DNA of 64,000 nt, taken from contig OX375872.1 in assembly GCA_947359465.1 (NCBI GenBank), positions 78,785,641 through 78,849,640 of the forward strand, read 5' to 3'. Below the pieces are notes generated by a model that was not told where the DNA came from, did not search any database, and saw only the letters and a program-made list of their open reading frames with translations. A program made the translations under genes and the position numbers. This document shows, one piece after another, positions 20,763 through 32,385 of the stretch. Origin of the DNA: Metellina segmentata (Eukaryota > Arthropoda > Arachnida > Araneae > Tetragnathidae). Position 1 is the first letter of the stretch; every line of letters begins with the position of its first letter.

Positions 20763-22730
20763 TGAAGAATCACTCAGGAATCTTCGATTCCTTCAGCTAC
20801 GATTTATTTTCGATTCTAGAAACGAAATACAAAGTCGAATATAAAAGCCATATAAAAGAAAGAAAAATAAATTTTCTTATTTTTTACAGATTACGGCGAA
20901 AATGTTCGGGCAGGATGAAATCTAAATCTTCACGGGAAACTATTTTTCGTGACGCCGTAGAATCATCCAAAAAACAGAAGAATATAGCTACCTTGTTTTA
21001 ATGCGACGAAATCTGTAAACAATATTTTTATTTCGATGCCAAATTCTTTTCACTTATATTTTATTTCTTTTCTCGAATTCCCTTTGGTTCCTATTCCGAA
21101 TGGAATTCTTCTATTTTGAAACTGGTTGATATTGCTTCGCATACAGGAAAAACGATTTAGATTTAGAGTGAGCATTTCTCTACGGGTCTCTTTAGGATAT
21201 AAAGGAATACATATTTTGTTCACTCTGCTTGATTTCAAGCGTGTCTTCCAATTTTTCTAATCTAATCGAGACCATACCAGACTGCATACATCAGTTTGTT
21301 TCAAAAAGGGAATATGAAAGTAGTTGATAGTTTGTCGTTAGTTGAATTAACGTCACGCTGGAACATCACGAGAATATGGAAATAAAGTGCCCAATTCAAA
21401 CACCTGTGAATAGGTACAAGAGGACAGAAAGAAAATTGCGTTTAAAAAAATACGAAACAATTCATTACTGTTCGAAGTAATTTAGACTGAGGCAACCTCG
21501 GATAACCAGAAACTCGGATAACACAGAAATAGTAACAGAAAACAGCCGATACGAACTCCAAATAATTCACACTTCCAAAACAACTTGCTTACAAATTTAC
21601 AAATTGTTTTAAACAAACTATTTTTATTATGTGCATCTGCGACTTGTAGAAGGAGTCTTCCTCAGATGTATTTCTCCCTTCTATGTCAGTTAAAGTATCA
21701 TTGAGTGTATATGACCATTACTTTTTCGCTTTGTCTTACGTCTGGCGCATCTTGGACAAATATGATATAAGAAAAACCCACCAACCATTATATAAAAATA
21801 CAACATATTTCTTAAAATTACCCTGTTGCAAGTTACAAATACTTTCCCTGTATAAATTCATTAATTCAATAAATTCCAGATTCAAGTAAATTCTTCGAGA
21901 CTTTTCCACGAGTACTATTTGTGAACGGGGTTATAAATTTCATATATATCTGATTTCGTAAAGCGATAAATAACTTCAAAAACTACTAATATTTATTCCA
22001 CTTTTCCGTTTCATCCATGGGAATCCCATCAAATTTGATCGCTATTGACTTCACAATGCCATGTTCTTTCTAAGTCAAGTACTGATATTTTTACGAGACC
22101 GATACCATAACGATCTGGAAATAAAATTGCGAAATATACAAGATTTATTCGTACTTCACATCGCTGTCCACTTGGCTCCTTCCTCCGTGGAGAGCCTATC
22201 AAAGAGTGAGATTTTTCATCTTTCTTACATCCCCACCAATGAAAGTCGTTCATCGAAGAAGTCATCACCATGAAAGAAGAAGCATTTGTAGAAAGATCTT
22301 TCAAACTGATTTAAACTCGAGACGTATCTCGGGTAGTAAGCTGTTAAGATAAATGGAAGATCGTCTCGCTCTTTTTCTTCCCTCAAATCTGGAACTCTTT
22401 GTGTAATTCCCTCATAAGTAAAGATTAGGAAAAATCCGGAGTCGGAATTAGTTCCCTTAATGGATAACTTATAGTTTCTTATTCTCATACTCTGCTCTCT
22501 ACAGTTGGAAAAATAAGTAACAACTGGATTGGGATTAAACATCTTTCACTCAAACGAGTAGGTGTTGATATGTGTAGAAATTTAAAATTATAAACTACGC
22601 AAGAGTTGTGTAACTGTTTTGAAATCCGTTATACTAATTTAAAATATATATTTTCGATAAAAATTTCTCTAGTTTTTAGTTAGAAAAATTATCTCTAATA
22701 AATAAAAATATCAAATTTATAACATGCATT
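20763..22730. other. Spacer of about 2 kb, no gene recognised
   Basis: AT-rich sequence. Reading frames of 60-105 residues on both strands (20762-21001 plus, 21050-21238 minus, 22225-22542 minus and others) overlap each other and show no domain, signal peptide or splice context I can support. No repeat relatives were seen in the window. Confidence 0.35.
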
Positions 22731-22734
22731 TTAG

Positions 22735-23153
22735 CCGTCCAAGTAGTTTCGACGATATATGTATTTTGTCCATCAAGATCTGACCAACTTTGCTAATGAC
22801 GAGATATCTGATCACTACTAAGGCAGATTGAATTCGGAAAGATGAAGATATTGCCGTCTTTTAATGATGACGAGATAAAGATAAGGTTCCTTTTAACAAT
22901 GACAAGATATCTCATCCATGAAAATCTGGTTAATTTTGCTCATAACCAGACACCTCGTCGAATCAACCACCAGGAGCTTGTAACAAAAAAACTCGTTTTG
23001 TATCTGCTCTTATTTAGGAATAATTTTTGATGATGACTAGATCAAGATCTGGTCACCACACAGTTTCCCTCTAATGACGAGATATGACGCTCGTCGAGAT
23101 TTGTTTAGTTTTGCTAATGACGTGATACCTGGTCTAAGCAACCACCAGAAGGG
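22735..23153 (+). mobile_element. TTAA MITE, copy 6, composite of two units
   Basis: Starts after TTAG (22731-22734) with CCGTCCAAGTAGTTTCGACG and ends AACCACCAGAAGGG before TTAA (23154-23157). At about 22961-22982 it contains an internal right end (CACCTCGTCGAATCAACCAC, CAGGAG). Sequence after that resumes in the middle of another unit (GATGATGACTAGATCAAGAT). It is therefore one element followed by a left-truncated second one, or a nested insertion. Confidence 0.75.
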
Positions 23154-23157
23154 TTAA

Positions 23158-23700
23158 AGTCTAATAAATAATAATCAAAAATTTACTATAAATATTTTAT
23201 AAGCTCTAATAAATGATAAGACTAAAATAAATATTTAAAACTTTAAATAAGTAATAAGATAAATTTATGATAAAATTTTGAAGTATCTTTAACAATAATA
23301 TAAAAAATTAAATATTTTAAACTTCCAATAAATAATAATAAATTGCAAAATTATAATAAATACTTTAAACTTCCAATAAATTATATTAAATACTTTAAAC
23401 TTCCAATAAATTATAATAAATACTTTAAACTTCCAATAAATTATAATAAATACTTTAAACTTCCAATAAATTATAATAAATGCTTTAAACTTCCAATAAA
23501 TTATAATAAATACTTTAAACTTCCCAATAAATTATAATAAATACTTTAAACTTCCAATAAATTATAATAAATAACAAAATCACATAATAAATATTATAAA
23601 CTTTCAATAAATAATTATTAGTTACAAAATTTTAATAAATATTTTAAACTTCCAATAAATAATAATAATAATAGATTGTTATTTTAAACATTATCATAAT
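23158..23700 (+). repeat. 30-bp minisatellite with degenerate flanks
   Basis: Between 23341 and 23572 about seven near-perfect copies of a 30-bp unit, AATTATAATAAATACTTTAA followed by ACTTCCAATA. Flanks on both sides hold decayed versions (ATAAATATTTTAAACTTCCA). The 30-bp period keeps a reading frame open (23343-23537, repeated YFKLPINYNK), which I regard as a consequence of the period. Confidence 0.95.
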
Positions 23701-23966
23701 TTAAAAATCTCAATTAGATATATATAAGAAAGGTTTTTTTAAGAGTAATACAAACCATTCATTTTATTGTTGTACAATGTTTATGTAGCAGAAAGTTGAT
23801 GGTAATGACGATATTATGTTGTATAATGCTTTTAGAATTATTCTCTTCTTCTTTGCGTGTCCCACATTTCTAACCCACATTCCTTCGCTTGTGCTTTTCA
23901 AGCCTCTCCTGTAACTTCCCGAATTTCCAGAAATTATGGAGTAACCAAAGAAAATATCTAATCCGA

Positions 23967-24190
23967 CCTCAACGCAAACATCTGATACTACTTTAATATT
24001 AAAAACAATGAAAAAAGTAGACCAAAAAAGCTAGAGTGACGTCAATTTTTATGCATCCGAGGCTACATTAATATTAAAAACATTACAAAGAATAGACGAA
24101 AAGACTGAAAATGACGTCAATGTAAACATCTGAGAGGTGCTGAATTAAAATTAAAAACAATAAAAAATGGACAAAAATATTGTAAACGAC
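23967..24190 (+). repeat. Tandem repeat, about 80-bp units, 2.7 copies
   Basis: The block AACGCAAACATCTGA(T/G), ACTTTAATATTAAAAACAAT, GAAAAAAGTAGACCAAAAA and GTGACGTCAAT occurs near 23972, is repeated from about 24040, and occurs partly once more from about 24118. Units differ by around 15-20 per cent by eye. Confidence 0.75.
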
Positions 24191-24929
24191 TACAGAATTT
24201 TAAATGTTACAACATCAGTTAGTCCAAGTCGAACTGGTAATTCTGCATCTTGTAGCTTATTTTCCAACTTCAGAAAACGCATTTTGAAAAGGCCTGAAGC
24301 CAAAGAAAAAAAATACTCCGCTCACCTAGAAATTTCATAAGTATTAGATACTAAATAAAAAAAATTTGTTGAGAAACTCTTAGTACTGAAACCACTTTAT
24401 AATCTGCATTCTGTCTTTCGAAATAAAATAGCGAATGATATTCTGAAATATCTTAATCCCTGGACCAAGAATGGCGAACATGTGGCCCAGGTGCAAAATT
24501 ATGTTCAGTGTTCTGCAACACAACTCCAAGCAATTGCAATTTTTTTGCAGGCATTTTGTCCGAATTTTTGCAACTGCAGTAAGATCAAAAACAGATGTAA
24601 AACACAATTATCGGCTAAATATATATTACTTGATTATAATAAAACATCAAAAAATTAATTTACTTTATTTAAAACCAAGGCATACTTTCAGAATTTTCAA
24701 TTCTGTCGATAACTTTTGAAGTTAAATATTTTGTCATTTACATAGAAGATGTGCTATTTATAAAGTGTTTGTATTAATTTGGGTGGTGCAGAGAGGTTAT
24801 TCTGTAGCTAAAAAAGTTAAAAAGTTGTTTCAAGGAGACCGCGTAACTTATGATTGAAAAAGAAATCGACTAAAATTTTGATAAATTTAAGATAATAGGT
24901 AATTTTTTAATTAACTTCGTACTAGAGCA
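24191..24929. other. Spacer, nothing recognised
   Basis: Frames on both strands at about 24380-24719 contain Cys- and His-containing peptides, but I see no spacing that matches a known zinc finger. No repeats identified. Confidence 0.35.
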
Positions 24930-25105
24930 ACACTCACCAAACTTCCACACCAATCCAACGTGAGGACTTTCGGCCACGACCTATTTAAGGTGCATAAGCC
25001 GCCTCTAAGCCATACGTTTACAAACATCCATGGCCGGACCCTGATTCGAACCAGGAACCTTCCGATAGAGAGGCTAACACCTTAACTACTATACCGGTGA
25101 TAAAA
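24930..25105 (-). mobile_element. SINE family A, 5' half with a good tRNA-like head
   Basis: On the minus strand: GGTATAGTAGTTAAGGTG (A-box region), GTTCCTGGTTCGAATCAGGG (strong B box with T-stem-like complementarity), then GGTCGTGGCCGAAAGTCCTC, ACGTTGGATTGGTGTGGAAG and TTTGGTGAGTG as in family A. The flanks do not form a matching acceptor stem, so it is a SINE head and not a functional tRNA gene. The 3' half is missing. Confidence 0.85.
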
Positions 25106-25357
25106 TTAAGGAAAAAACTTTTCTGCAAAGACTTTTTTAGGACTTTCTACTCCCGGGCCTGTGGCACTCATGACAGAGTTGACACGTATGAAAATTTTGC
25201 TTGACTTCAACGATTTGCGGATACTATTTTATAAACTGATAAATTATTCAAAATTTTATTTTAAGTGTTACGATGTATAAATCTAAGTTGTTTTGCACGA
25301 AACAAAGTAATACAAATATATAGCCATACAACACAACTAAAAACAATTATCGATAGC

Positions 25358-25442
25358 TGAAAACTACAGCTAATGGTAAGACGCAACTGAAAACTACAGC
25401 TGATGTTAAGACGCAGCTGAAAAACTACAGCTGATGTTAAGA
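25358..25442 (+). repeat. Three-unit tandem repeat, about 29 bp
   Basis: CTGAAAACTACAGCTAATGG, then CTGAAAACTACAGCTGATGT, then CTGAAAAACTACAGCTGATG, each followed by (G/T)TAAGACGCA or its remnant. Confidence 0.9.
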
Positions 25443-26921
25443 ATATCTAATCATTGACTGAGGTGCATAATGTCATGACTCAGCACCCTTTGCTGGGCGG
25501 TTCGAAATCCCCGAACTGAGTTTTAGAAACAGTATGACTAATAAATGTTGTTCGGCCTGTGTAATACGAAAATGGAAGAAATATGAACCAGGTATAAAGC
25601 ATTTGGCACCCAATGTACGACAGCAAAAATCTCAATAATTTCAGCGACAATGTGTACGTCATGTTATGAGTTCACCTTTATGAAATCAATGTTAACTTTT
25701 AAATTTGTCTCAATGAAATTCTACAACTATAAATTTTCTATTTTTATCCCTCATTCCAAAATTCTCGGTACGTCAGAAACATTATGAACATTATTTGCAC
25801 TTTTTTGACACTCGCGCATAAAAAGATTCGCTATCATTGCCCTAAACAGATTCGTAGTGCTGGATTAGCGTTTTCTTAGCTCCTGAGAAAAGTCGGGGGA
25901 TTTCACTCGTCTCAGTAGTTTTCTCTGGAGAAGATGCTGCAGTTATTTCTTCCGCTTCATCAGTGGAACCAGTTCGTATTAAATAAAATACAGATTCATA
26001 GCGCAGACTGTAAAAGGGAAAGAAACTTCTTTCCTTCTCGCATCTTATCCCTTCTTATCGTCCAAAACACGCGCTTTGATAAAAGGAGGGGGAGAGAGAA
26101 GAATAAATAAAGCTAACGTAATGTCTATTGATTTGCAAATGCAGCGAGAGTTCCTATTTCAATATGGCAGGGGTTCCGAATTAGTTTCTTTCTTCAAATT
26201 GAGTAAATTGGAAAAATGTAATTTGGGGATTCAATTGATACGAACATGTTCTTTTTGAGACTGCTTTGTGTGAGTTTTACAAAATCTCTTAAGATGAAAT
26301 AAAAATCAGTTATTTTTAAGTTAAAAAAGTAATCAATTTGTCTGGAGTTTAACGAGTGTAACCTAAAATTGCATTTCCTTTCATTTCCGTTTGAAAAAAT
26401 CGATTAAACTTCGACGTATTTTTTGGATTGCTTCATATTAAAATTAAGTTACCGTCGATTTGCCTGTTTCCTCATTTATTTTCAGTAGGCTTCATAAAAT
26501 TATGATATAAGTAGACAGAGCACATATTGCTATACAGATTAGCTTAAAAAAGTATGACCAACATGTCGACTAGTAGTCTTGTGACTGCTCTGTGAAAAAT
26601 TGACTTGGTTGACCGATTTGTCTTTTAATCGTTCATTTGGCGATGTAATATTTTGTGCAACTTAGGTGTGTGAATGCGCATTTTTATCGAGTGGCGACAA
26701 AAGTGGTGAAAACGCCAAAATCTAATATTATGTCGGGCGGACGAATCAAATGATGAATCAATGGATGTGCGTCTATTCCCTTCCCTTGGGGCCAATCAGA
26801 TGATGGATGTTCTTTCTCACCAGTCAAACGAAAGTAATATTTGGGTCATGTTACTACTAGTTTCCACCACATGATCTTGGGCACATAAAAAGTTTACACT
26901 TTCTCAGTATACTTTTTTTCC
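25443..26921. other. Spacer with one possible SINE head
   Basis: Near 25470-25515 ATGACTCAGCACCCTTTGCT and GGGCGGTTCGAAATCCCC could be the A and B boxes of a further tRNA-like element, but no body match was found, so this is weak. The block 25740-26120 looks single-copy. No gene is recognised. Confidence 0.3.
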
Positions 26922-27135
26922 CTCTATGGTTGGTGGCTTGCCCGCGTAACCTGTGGGGTTTTATCAGAGCAAGTTCAATCCCCCTAGGTGTATTTCACTA
27001 TTTCGTATACGTAGATACTTTTTTCTTGTGTATGTTCAATTACCTGACGTTGTTTGCCGTAGATCGGCCAAATATGGCTTTTGCTCCATAAGACCCAACC
27101 CAACCAACAATCGACCTAATTTATTTGTCGTTACT
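26922..27135 (+). mobile_element. tRNA-like SINE, family B, decayed copy
   Basis: Shares with the other B copies GGTTGGTGGCTTGCCCGC (head), CAAGTTCAATCCCCCTAGGT (B box region plus GGTGTATTT), TGTATGTTCAATTACCTGAC, GTTGTTTGCCGTAGATCGGC and CAAATATGGCTTTTGCTCCA, ending TAAGACCCAACCCAACCAA. Confidence 0.75.
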
Positions 27136-27300
27136 TCAGTTGTTCGTGTTATAATTTTAAAATACTCAGTGAAATAGTTAAATAATTTTATCAAGGAGAC
27201 ATATTTTTTGTCTAACTTCTGAAAAATAAATCACATTAAAACCTACAATTAGGTTATTGGAGTTCCATGAATTAAAATTGTATCAGCGAAGAAAAGGGAT

Positions 27301-27518
27301 CATTGTGGTTCAGTGGGTTCACCCACTGCGGAAACAACTTGAGTTGTAGACCACGAAAATTCGATTCCTGAATATTACCCTAGGTGTATTTTTCTCTTCC
27401 GTGTCAGTAAAATTTTAACTTTGTGTATACCATTACTTTCGTTGTATATCTTATACTTAACTCAGCTGGGCCAAATATGGCCATTCGCGATAAGAACCCA
27501 ACCAATAAAAGAAAGAAG
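27301..27518 (+). mobile_element. tRNA-like SINE, family B
   Basis: Head TGTGGTTCAGTGGGTTCACC and CACTGCGG, B-box region AAAATTCGATTCCTGAATAT, then CTAGGTGTATTTTTCTCTTC, CGTGTCAGTAAAATTTTAAC, ACCATTACTTTCGTTGTATA, GCTGGGCCAAATATGGCCAT and TAAGAACCCAACCAAT. The order agrees with the copies at 34618-34860 and 41568-41768. Confidence 0.85.
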
Positions 27519-27534
27519 TGGGTAGACATTTTAA

Positions 27535-27650
27535 TTCACGTTGCGCTGGAGAAACACAAAAGGCTATTTATTACTGTCCAGGATCAATCCCGAAAGAAAA
27601 GATCCAAGGACAACATCTGGTAGTTTTGAACCACTGTCAAATGACAACAT
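27535..27650 (-). mobile_element. SINE family A, 3' fragment
   Basis: On the minus strand: GTTGTCATTTGACAGTGGTT, CAAAACTACCAGATGTTGTC, CTTTCGGGATTGATCCTGGA and CAGTAATAAATAGCC then TTTTGTGTTTCTCCAGCGCA. This is the 3' half of family A. It sits 17 bases after a plus-strand family B copy, pointing the other way. Confidence 0.8.
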
Positions 27651-27721
27651 AATAAATATAATAAATTTAGTGCAGTCAATGAGGGATTGTAAAAAATACG
27701 TTCAGGTACGTACGGTCGTTG

Positions 27722-27810
27722 TTGTTGACTAGTTTGGGTATTATGGCGCAAGAGCCTCATTGGGTTAAACTGCACCAAACAAATTCAAGTAAATGGACAT
27801 GCACATGCAA
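27722..27810 (-). mobile_element. SINE family B, 3' tail fragment
   Basis: On the minus strand GCATGTGCATGTCCATTTAC, TTTGTTTGGTGCAGTTTAAC, CCAATGAGGCTCTTGCGCCA and TAATACCCAAAC follow the order of the tail of the family B copy at 34618-34860 (TGTTTGGTGTAGTTTGACC-like, CCTTGAGCCATTA). Confidence 0.7.
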
Positions 27811-28439
27811 TAAGCAATGGAGGTTTTACTCATTCAGAAGAAAGAAATACACCAATGGAGGAACAGAACCAAAGATTGATAGCATTTTAACTGAATAAAC
27901 ATAATACTGTATTAATGTATTTATCAAGTAGTTAGCAAAGTCTTCCCATAAAATAAACTGATAAAATAAAAAATTACGAAAGTAAAAGCTAAGTAGATTT
28001 AAATATCCACACAGATCAAAGAGTTTTTAAAGTACCAAGAATGTGATTTAAATCAAAGTGAAAAATGTAATGATTATTCAAGGGAATCTACTAAACAAAA
28101 CATATTTGTGACAGTTATAAGAACTGTAGAATCAAAAAAACCCGAGCCGGAAAAACTAAACATAAAACGGTCCATACATTCCTTACCTATATGCCCAAAT
28201 ATTGAAAATATTTCACACATCTGAGCAGTAGAAAGAAATTTGCTACGTCTGATATGAGTTATGCCGTTTCATCTATAAAGCTGTCCTTCGTTAGACGAGG
28301 AACTCAATAGTTCATCCACTTTTCACACTTAAATAACTTCCCCTTTTTTCATTCAGCTCTAAGGGGCCGAAAAACGAAAAGATCGAAAGTGGGATTTATG
28401 CAATTGTGGGTTATATATCAAGTTCCAAACTTTCCTTGT
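27811..28439. other. Spacer, nothing recognised
   Basis: AT-rich, with no family repeat and no coding signal. Confidence 0.4.
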
Positions 28440-28870
28440 AGTTGTATTCCAGTGTTAAAGCTGTGTGAATTCTTTTGTAACCTTATTCTATAAATTATCT
28501 AAATAATCTCTTATTCTAAATTTTTTCTATAGTATTCTTCTAGTGTTAGAGTTTTTCTAAACGTTTTGTAAATATTTTCAATGACTTTATTCCAGTGTTA
28601 AATTGCGATGCATTTTCTAAGCTTACTCTACGGTGTTAAAATTTCGAAGTCCTTCCTAAACTTACTCTATAGTATTACGATTTCGTAGTATCTTATAAAC
28701 TTACACTAGAGTGTTAAAGTTTCAAAGTCTTATCCGAAACATACTTAGAGTTTTATTTCGTAGTGTTAAAGTTTTCTAAATTTTTTCTGACAGCATTCCA
28801 GTGTTAAAATTACGAAGTATTTTCTAAAGTTACTCTACGGTGTTAAATTTTGGAAGTACTTACTCTGTAG
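28440..28870 (+). repeat. Short-period tandem array, units of about 50-60 bp
   Basis: The phrase AGTGTTAAA(A/G)TTTCGAAGT is followed by (A/C)TTTTCTAAACTTACTCTA and then (C/T)(A/G)GTGTTAAA again. It is seen at about 28451, 28542, 28594, 28635, 28670, 28710, 28759, 28801 and 28838. Units are irregular in length. Confidence 0.8.
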
Positions 28871-30280
28871 TCAATATAATATAATGTATGTTATAATGTT
28901 AATATAATATAATTTATATTATATAATGTTAATAATAATATTTTAATTTTAAAATTTCCCAGTATTTCCTGAACTTATTCTATAACTGTGTTTCGAAGTC
29001 GTTTAACGTAAGTTTCGTTTATATAAATTGTTTTATATAACCTTCAAATTTTTCAATGATATTCTTTCACGAGGGATTTTACTCCCCATCTCAAAAAAAG
29101 AACAAAGCTACATAGATTTGTGTATCAAATCAAATTTGATAAAATTGCGTATAATCCTAGATCACATTCACAGAAAGCATGTTATTATTATTATAGAAGG
29201 AGTAATTTTACTATGTTGTTTTTTAGACTTAAAAAGTTAAGTAATCAATTGAGGGTGATTATAAAATATTTCAAGTGCTTCTGAGTTAAACATAATTGTC
29301 GGTGTAGATCAGTAACTCATTAACTGAAAGTTTTTCGTAGACACTAAAGTTTTTTTTTCATGATGAGAAATACATTGTCATGTTATAATATTTCACAGAA
29401 AAACAATATAAAATACTTATAATTTTACGTTTTCAACCTAAAAACCAATAGTTAGTCTTAAAACACAGCTATACAGTAGCATTTTTGCTTTGAAAATGAA
29501 AGTTTCTGCTCTAAGATGACTATGGTAAGCAGTTGAGTTTCAATTTTTAAAGACATAAAATACAAAATTATTTAACAAATAAAAATATAACATCTTTGAT
29601 TGGTCAAATTTTCTTATAAAAAACGGCATTCACTTCTTCGATGTATATACTTGTAGGCTTTTTTGGCGCATAAAGCGGTCAAATTTTAATAAATTAAATA
29701 GAATTTTACTCGATGAAGTAAAATTTGTGTATATGATCGTACCGAAATGTTGACGTTATACGTGTTAAATTTGTTTTAGTTGCATCATATGCTGAAATAC
29801 CAACTGAAAAAAGGCCAGATAAAAATCCTGAAAATAATAGCTAAAAATAATTAATAACAAATATATTTTCTTTCCCCCAATTTGTTATTTAAGCAACTTC
29901 GATTTATTTTTTTTCTTTTGACGAAGCATATTTTTAAATTTTTCAGGAAGTAACACTGAGACCCATCATCATACTTTATTTTAAGAAAAGTATTTGCATT
30001 TTTACTTATTATTAAACTAAATAAATTTTCAATTAAACTGCCTTTATAGCCTAATGCCTGTCAAAAAATATTCTGGAATTGGAAAGATTCTGAATAAAGA
30101 TTCTTGGGAAATGCAGTTCATATTTGAAAGTAATTACCTCATTCATTGCAAATTGTGATTCGCGGTTTAAGTGTAATTTCTTTATACGCTGTCTGGACAT
30201 CAAATTCATTCGCAATTACTCAAACACAACAAAACATAACTAAGCAAACTTATATTATTGAAAATTATATTTATTTTTCA
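28871..30280. other. AT-rich stretch, nothing recognised
   Basis: A short AT palindrome-rich segment (AATATAATATAATTTATATT, about 28880-28945) follows the array. A 70-residue frame at 29028-29240 has no motif. No element family member was found. Confidence 0.35.
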
Positions 30281-30281
30281 A

Positions 30282-30686
30282 CAAGTTACTCTCGCCTCGT
30301 GCAAACTGTGTACTCATGTAGTAAGTAAACAAATTCAGTCAAAGGGAAATTCGTTTTCAAATTTGTATATGCTTATCTTTCAATATCAAGTTATCTGTCC
30401 CTTGCGTAAACTATATTCTTATATAGAAAGTAAGTCAACCCGGTCAAAGGGAAATTCTATTTAAAAGTTGTATATGCTTATCGTTTAATATCAAGTTATC
30501 TGCCCCTTGTGTAAACTATATTCTCATGTCCAAAGTAAACAAATCCAGTCAAAGGGAAATTCGATTTCCAATTGGTACATGTTTATTGTTCAATATCAAG
30601 ATATCTGCCTTTTGTGCGAACTATATTCTCATGTAGAAAGTAAACAAATCCAGTTGAAGGGAAATTCGATTTCAAATTTGTATATG
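30282..30686 (+). repeat. Four tandem copies of a 105-bp unit
   Basis: Units begin at 30282, 30387, 30492 and 30597, giving an exact 105-bp period; the last is cut at about 90 bp. Consensus words: CAAGTTATCTGCCCCTTGTG, TAAACTATATTCTCATGTAG, AAAGTAAACAAATCCAGTCA, AAGGGAAATTCGATTTCAAA and TTGTATATGCTTAT. The period is a multiple of three, so one frame stays open through the later units (30507-30866). Confidence 0.95.
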
Positions 30687-30866
30687 ACCCCTGAAAAAGA
30701 ATTCATACTGAGGCGGAAGATCCTTTTGGGGGAGGGTGTGATGGCTGGGATAGATGGTGCAAGCAAAGAATACCAGCTGTCGCCTTCTATTGTAGAACTG
30801 CGGATGGGGGTCAAGAGTCTCAAAATGGCCGCCTTTCAGTTCTCACAACTACACTTTTCATGTTGA
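30507..30866 (+). CDS. Repeat-derived reading frame with a non-repeat tail, doubtful gene
   Basis: A 119-codon frame. Residues 1-60 come from the 105-bp tandem repeat (recurrent KLYSHVQSKQIQSKGNSISN-like segment). Residues 61-119 come from non-repetitive, less AT-rich sequence (for example KEFILRRKILLGEGVMAGID) and show no domain, signal peptide or membrane segment that I recognise. The start codon lies inside a repeat unit, and the upstream unit has frames of the same register. I see no promoter, splice or poly(A) support. Most likely it is a chance frame kept open by the 3n period; a lineage-specific gene is possible but unsupported. Confidence 0.15.
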   Translation: MCKLYSHVQSKQIQSKGNSISNWYMFIVQYQDICLLCELYSHVESKQIQLKGNSISNLYMTPEKEFILRRKILLGEGVMAGIDGASKEYQLSPSIVELRMGVKSLKMAAFQFSQLHFSC

Positions 30867-31056
30867 CGATAGAACTATAAATAATGTATACATTTCAAAA
30901 CTCTCGGCTGAAAAGAGTCACTTTCTACCCTTTCCCTCAAAACTGTATTGTGACGCTCAATTTGAATTCTATCAAACCACACATGGGGAGATCTTTTATA
31001 GCGGTCACTGCTACCGATGAGTTCATTTTTAGTGTAACTCTAATTATTATATAATT

Positions 31057-31611
31057 CAGCGATTTCCAACCAGTAAGCCTCAATGATGGTACTAGAGGGC
31101 TTTGCGGATGGTGAAACGTTCTAAACTATGTCAATTTGTATCATTTGAACGGTTTAGTTTTCAACTTTTGGCAAGTATGCTCGTAAATAATAACTACCCA
31201 TATAAGTAAATTTGATTTTTGTTTTCTCGTTTAAATTATTTAAAAAAGATTTTAGTAATCCACCTTGGAGCAAAAAGGGTAGGTAATTGCTGTTATTTTT
31301 TATTTCATGATAGTTTTTTTGTAAATCAATCAATATTATACCTATTTTTTGTTAGATCATAAAAAACTTTTTCTTGTTGGAATTTTAGCAATTTAGGTAA
31401 TTTGAGTATTACTTTTCATTGCAAAGTATAAATTACCTCGAATGTATATTTTAAATAGCCGCTTTGAAGCAAAAAGTGTAGATATTAATTTTTGATTTCT
31501 AAATCAAGCTAAATTATGGCAATTTTCTGTCAGATTGTTAAGAAATATATTTTGGTGTGCCGTAGAATTTTAGTGATAAGTTCACGAGATGAAAAAGGTT
31601 TATAATCACTT
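31057..31611 (+). mobile_element. hAT-type non-autonomous element, 555 bp
   Basis: Left end CAGCGATTTCCAACCAGTAA, right end on the other strand AAGTGATTATAAACCTTTTT followed by CATCTCGTGAA. Ends of the form CAG(C/T)GATTTTCAACC with nearby GTGTGCC/GGCACAC words are common in hAT elements. The word TGGTGTGCCGTAGAATTTTA near the right end matches this. The flanks ATATAATT (31049-31056) and ACCTAATT (31612-31619) agree in 6 of 8 bases, as expected for a decayed 8-bp duplication. It has no coding capacity. Confidence 0.75.
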
Positions 31612-32385
31612 ACCTAATTAATGAGACAATGATGTTACTTATTGAATTGATAATATGAAAAGTCTGAAAATATTTTTGTTTCCGAGTTGTGTGATTAATT
31701 CAATTAAATATACTATTATACTCTAAAAACAATGACGTTTACTAAAATAGAATCTGTATATTTTATTTTTGGTTAAGTTAACTCTTATAACCAAAGAAAC
31801 ATATTACAATAAGAACAGAATGCACTTCTTGAATTTAGCAGTGTTTGTTATGAATTTAATAACATGAGACAGAACTATTTAAGTGTTACTTAACGAACAA
31901 CGGTCTTTTTAGGACTTTTCTACACCTAAGTAGAGCTCAACTTCTACAATTATGTAAAAAAATATTTCAAAAAGTCTTTTGAAGTGCTCTAATCATTTCT
32001 ACACAACGATTAAGAAGAATACAAGGATATTTATGTGCAAACGTTATGAAATAAATATTTTTATAGTGTGAAAACTCTATAACTATATTATAACTTTTCT
32101 CCACTTCGGTGAAGAAAATAGATGGAAGGTACATATTGTATACTTCCATGCACAAGATATTACAACTTTACATAAATTTCATTTTTATATATATATTTTT
32201 ATTAACTGAAATGGTTTATATTTGAACTCGCATATATTCTCACTCTTATCTAGTAGTCCCCCATTATGAGGCAGATATATGCTTACCGTTATCTTAGGAA
32301 CTTACAGAAGGGATGCTTATAGGATAACAGTATGAACTAAACATTTTCAAATTATTGTCAAAATTTATAACTTTTCTCCACCTCT
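31612..32385. other. Spacer, nothing recognised
   Basis: AT-rich DNA up to the full-length SINE. Confidence 0.4.

Noticed and set aside
23343..23537. Repeat protein with the YFKLPINYNK unit
   Set aside because: The DNA period is 30 bp, so an open frame follows automatically; there is no unique start or end and no supporting signal.
24930..25105. Possible functional tRNA gene on the minus strand (good A and B boxes)
   Set aside because: The bases flanking the head do not form a seven-pair acceptor stem, and the downstream body matches SINE family A.
25443..25680. A third SINE family with a GGTTCGAAATCC B box
   Set aside because: Only one copy and no body match in the window, so it is mentioned only as a possibility.
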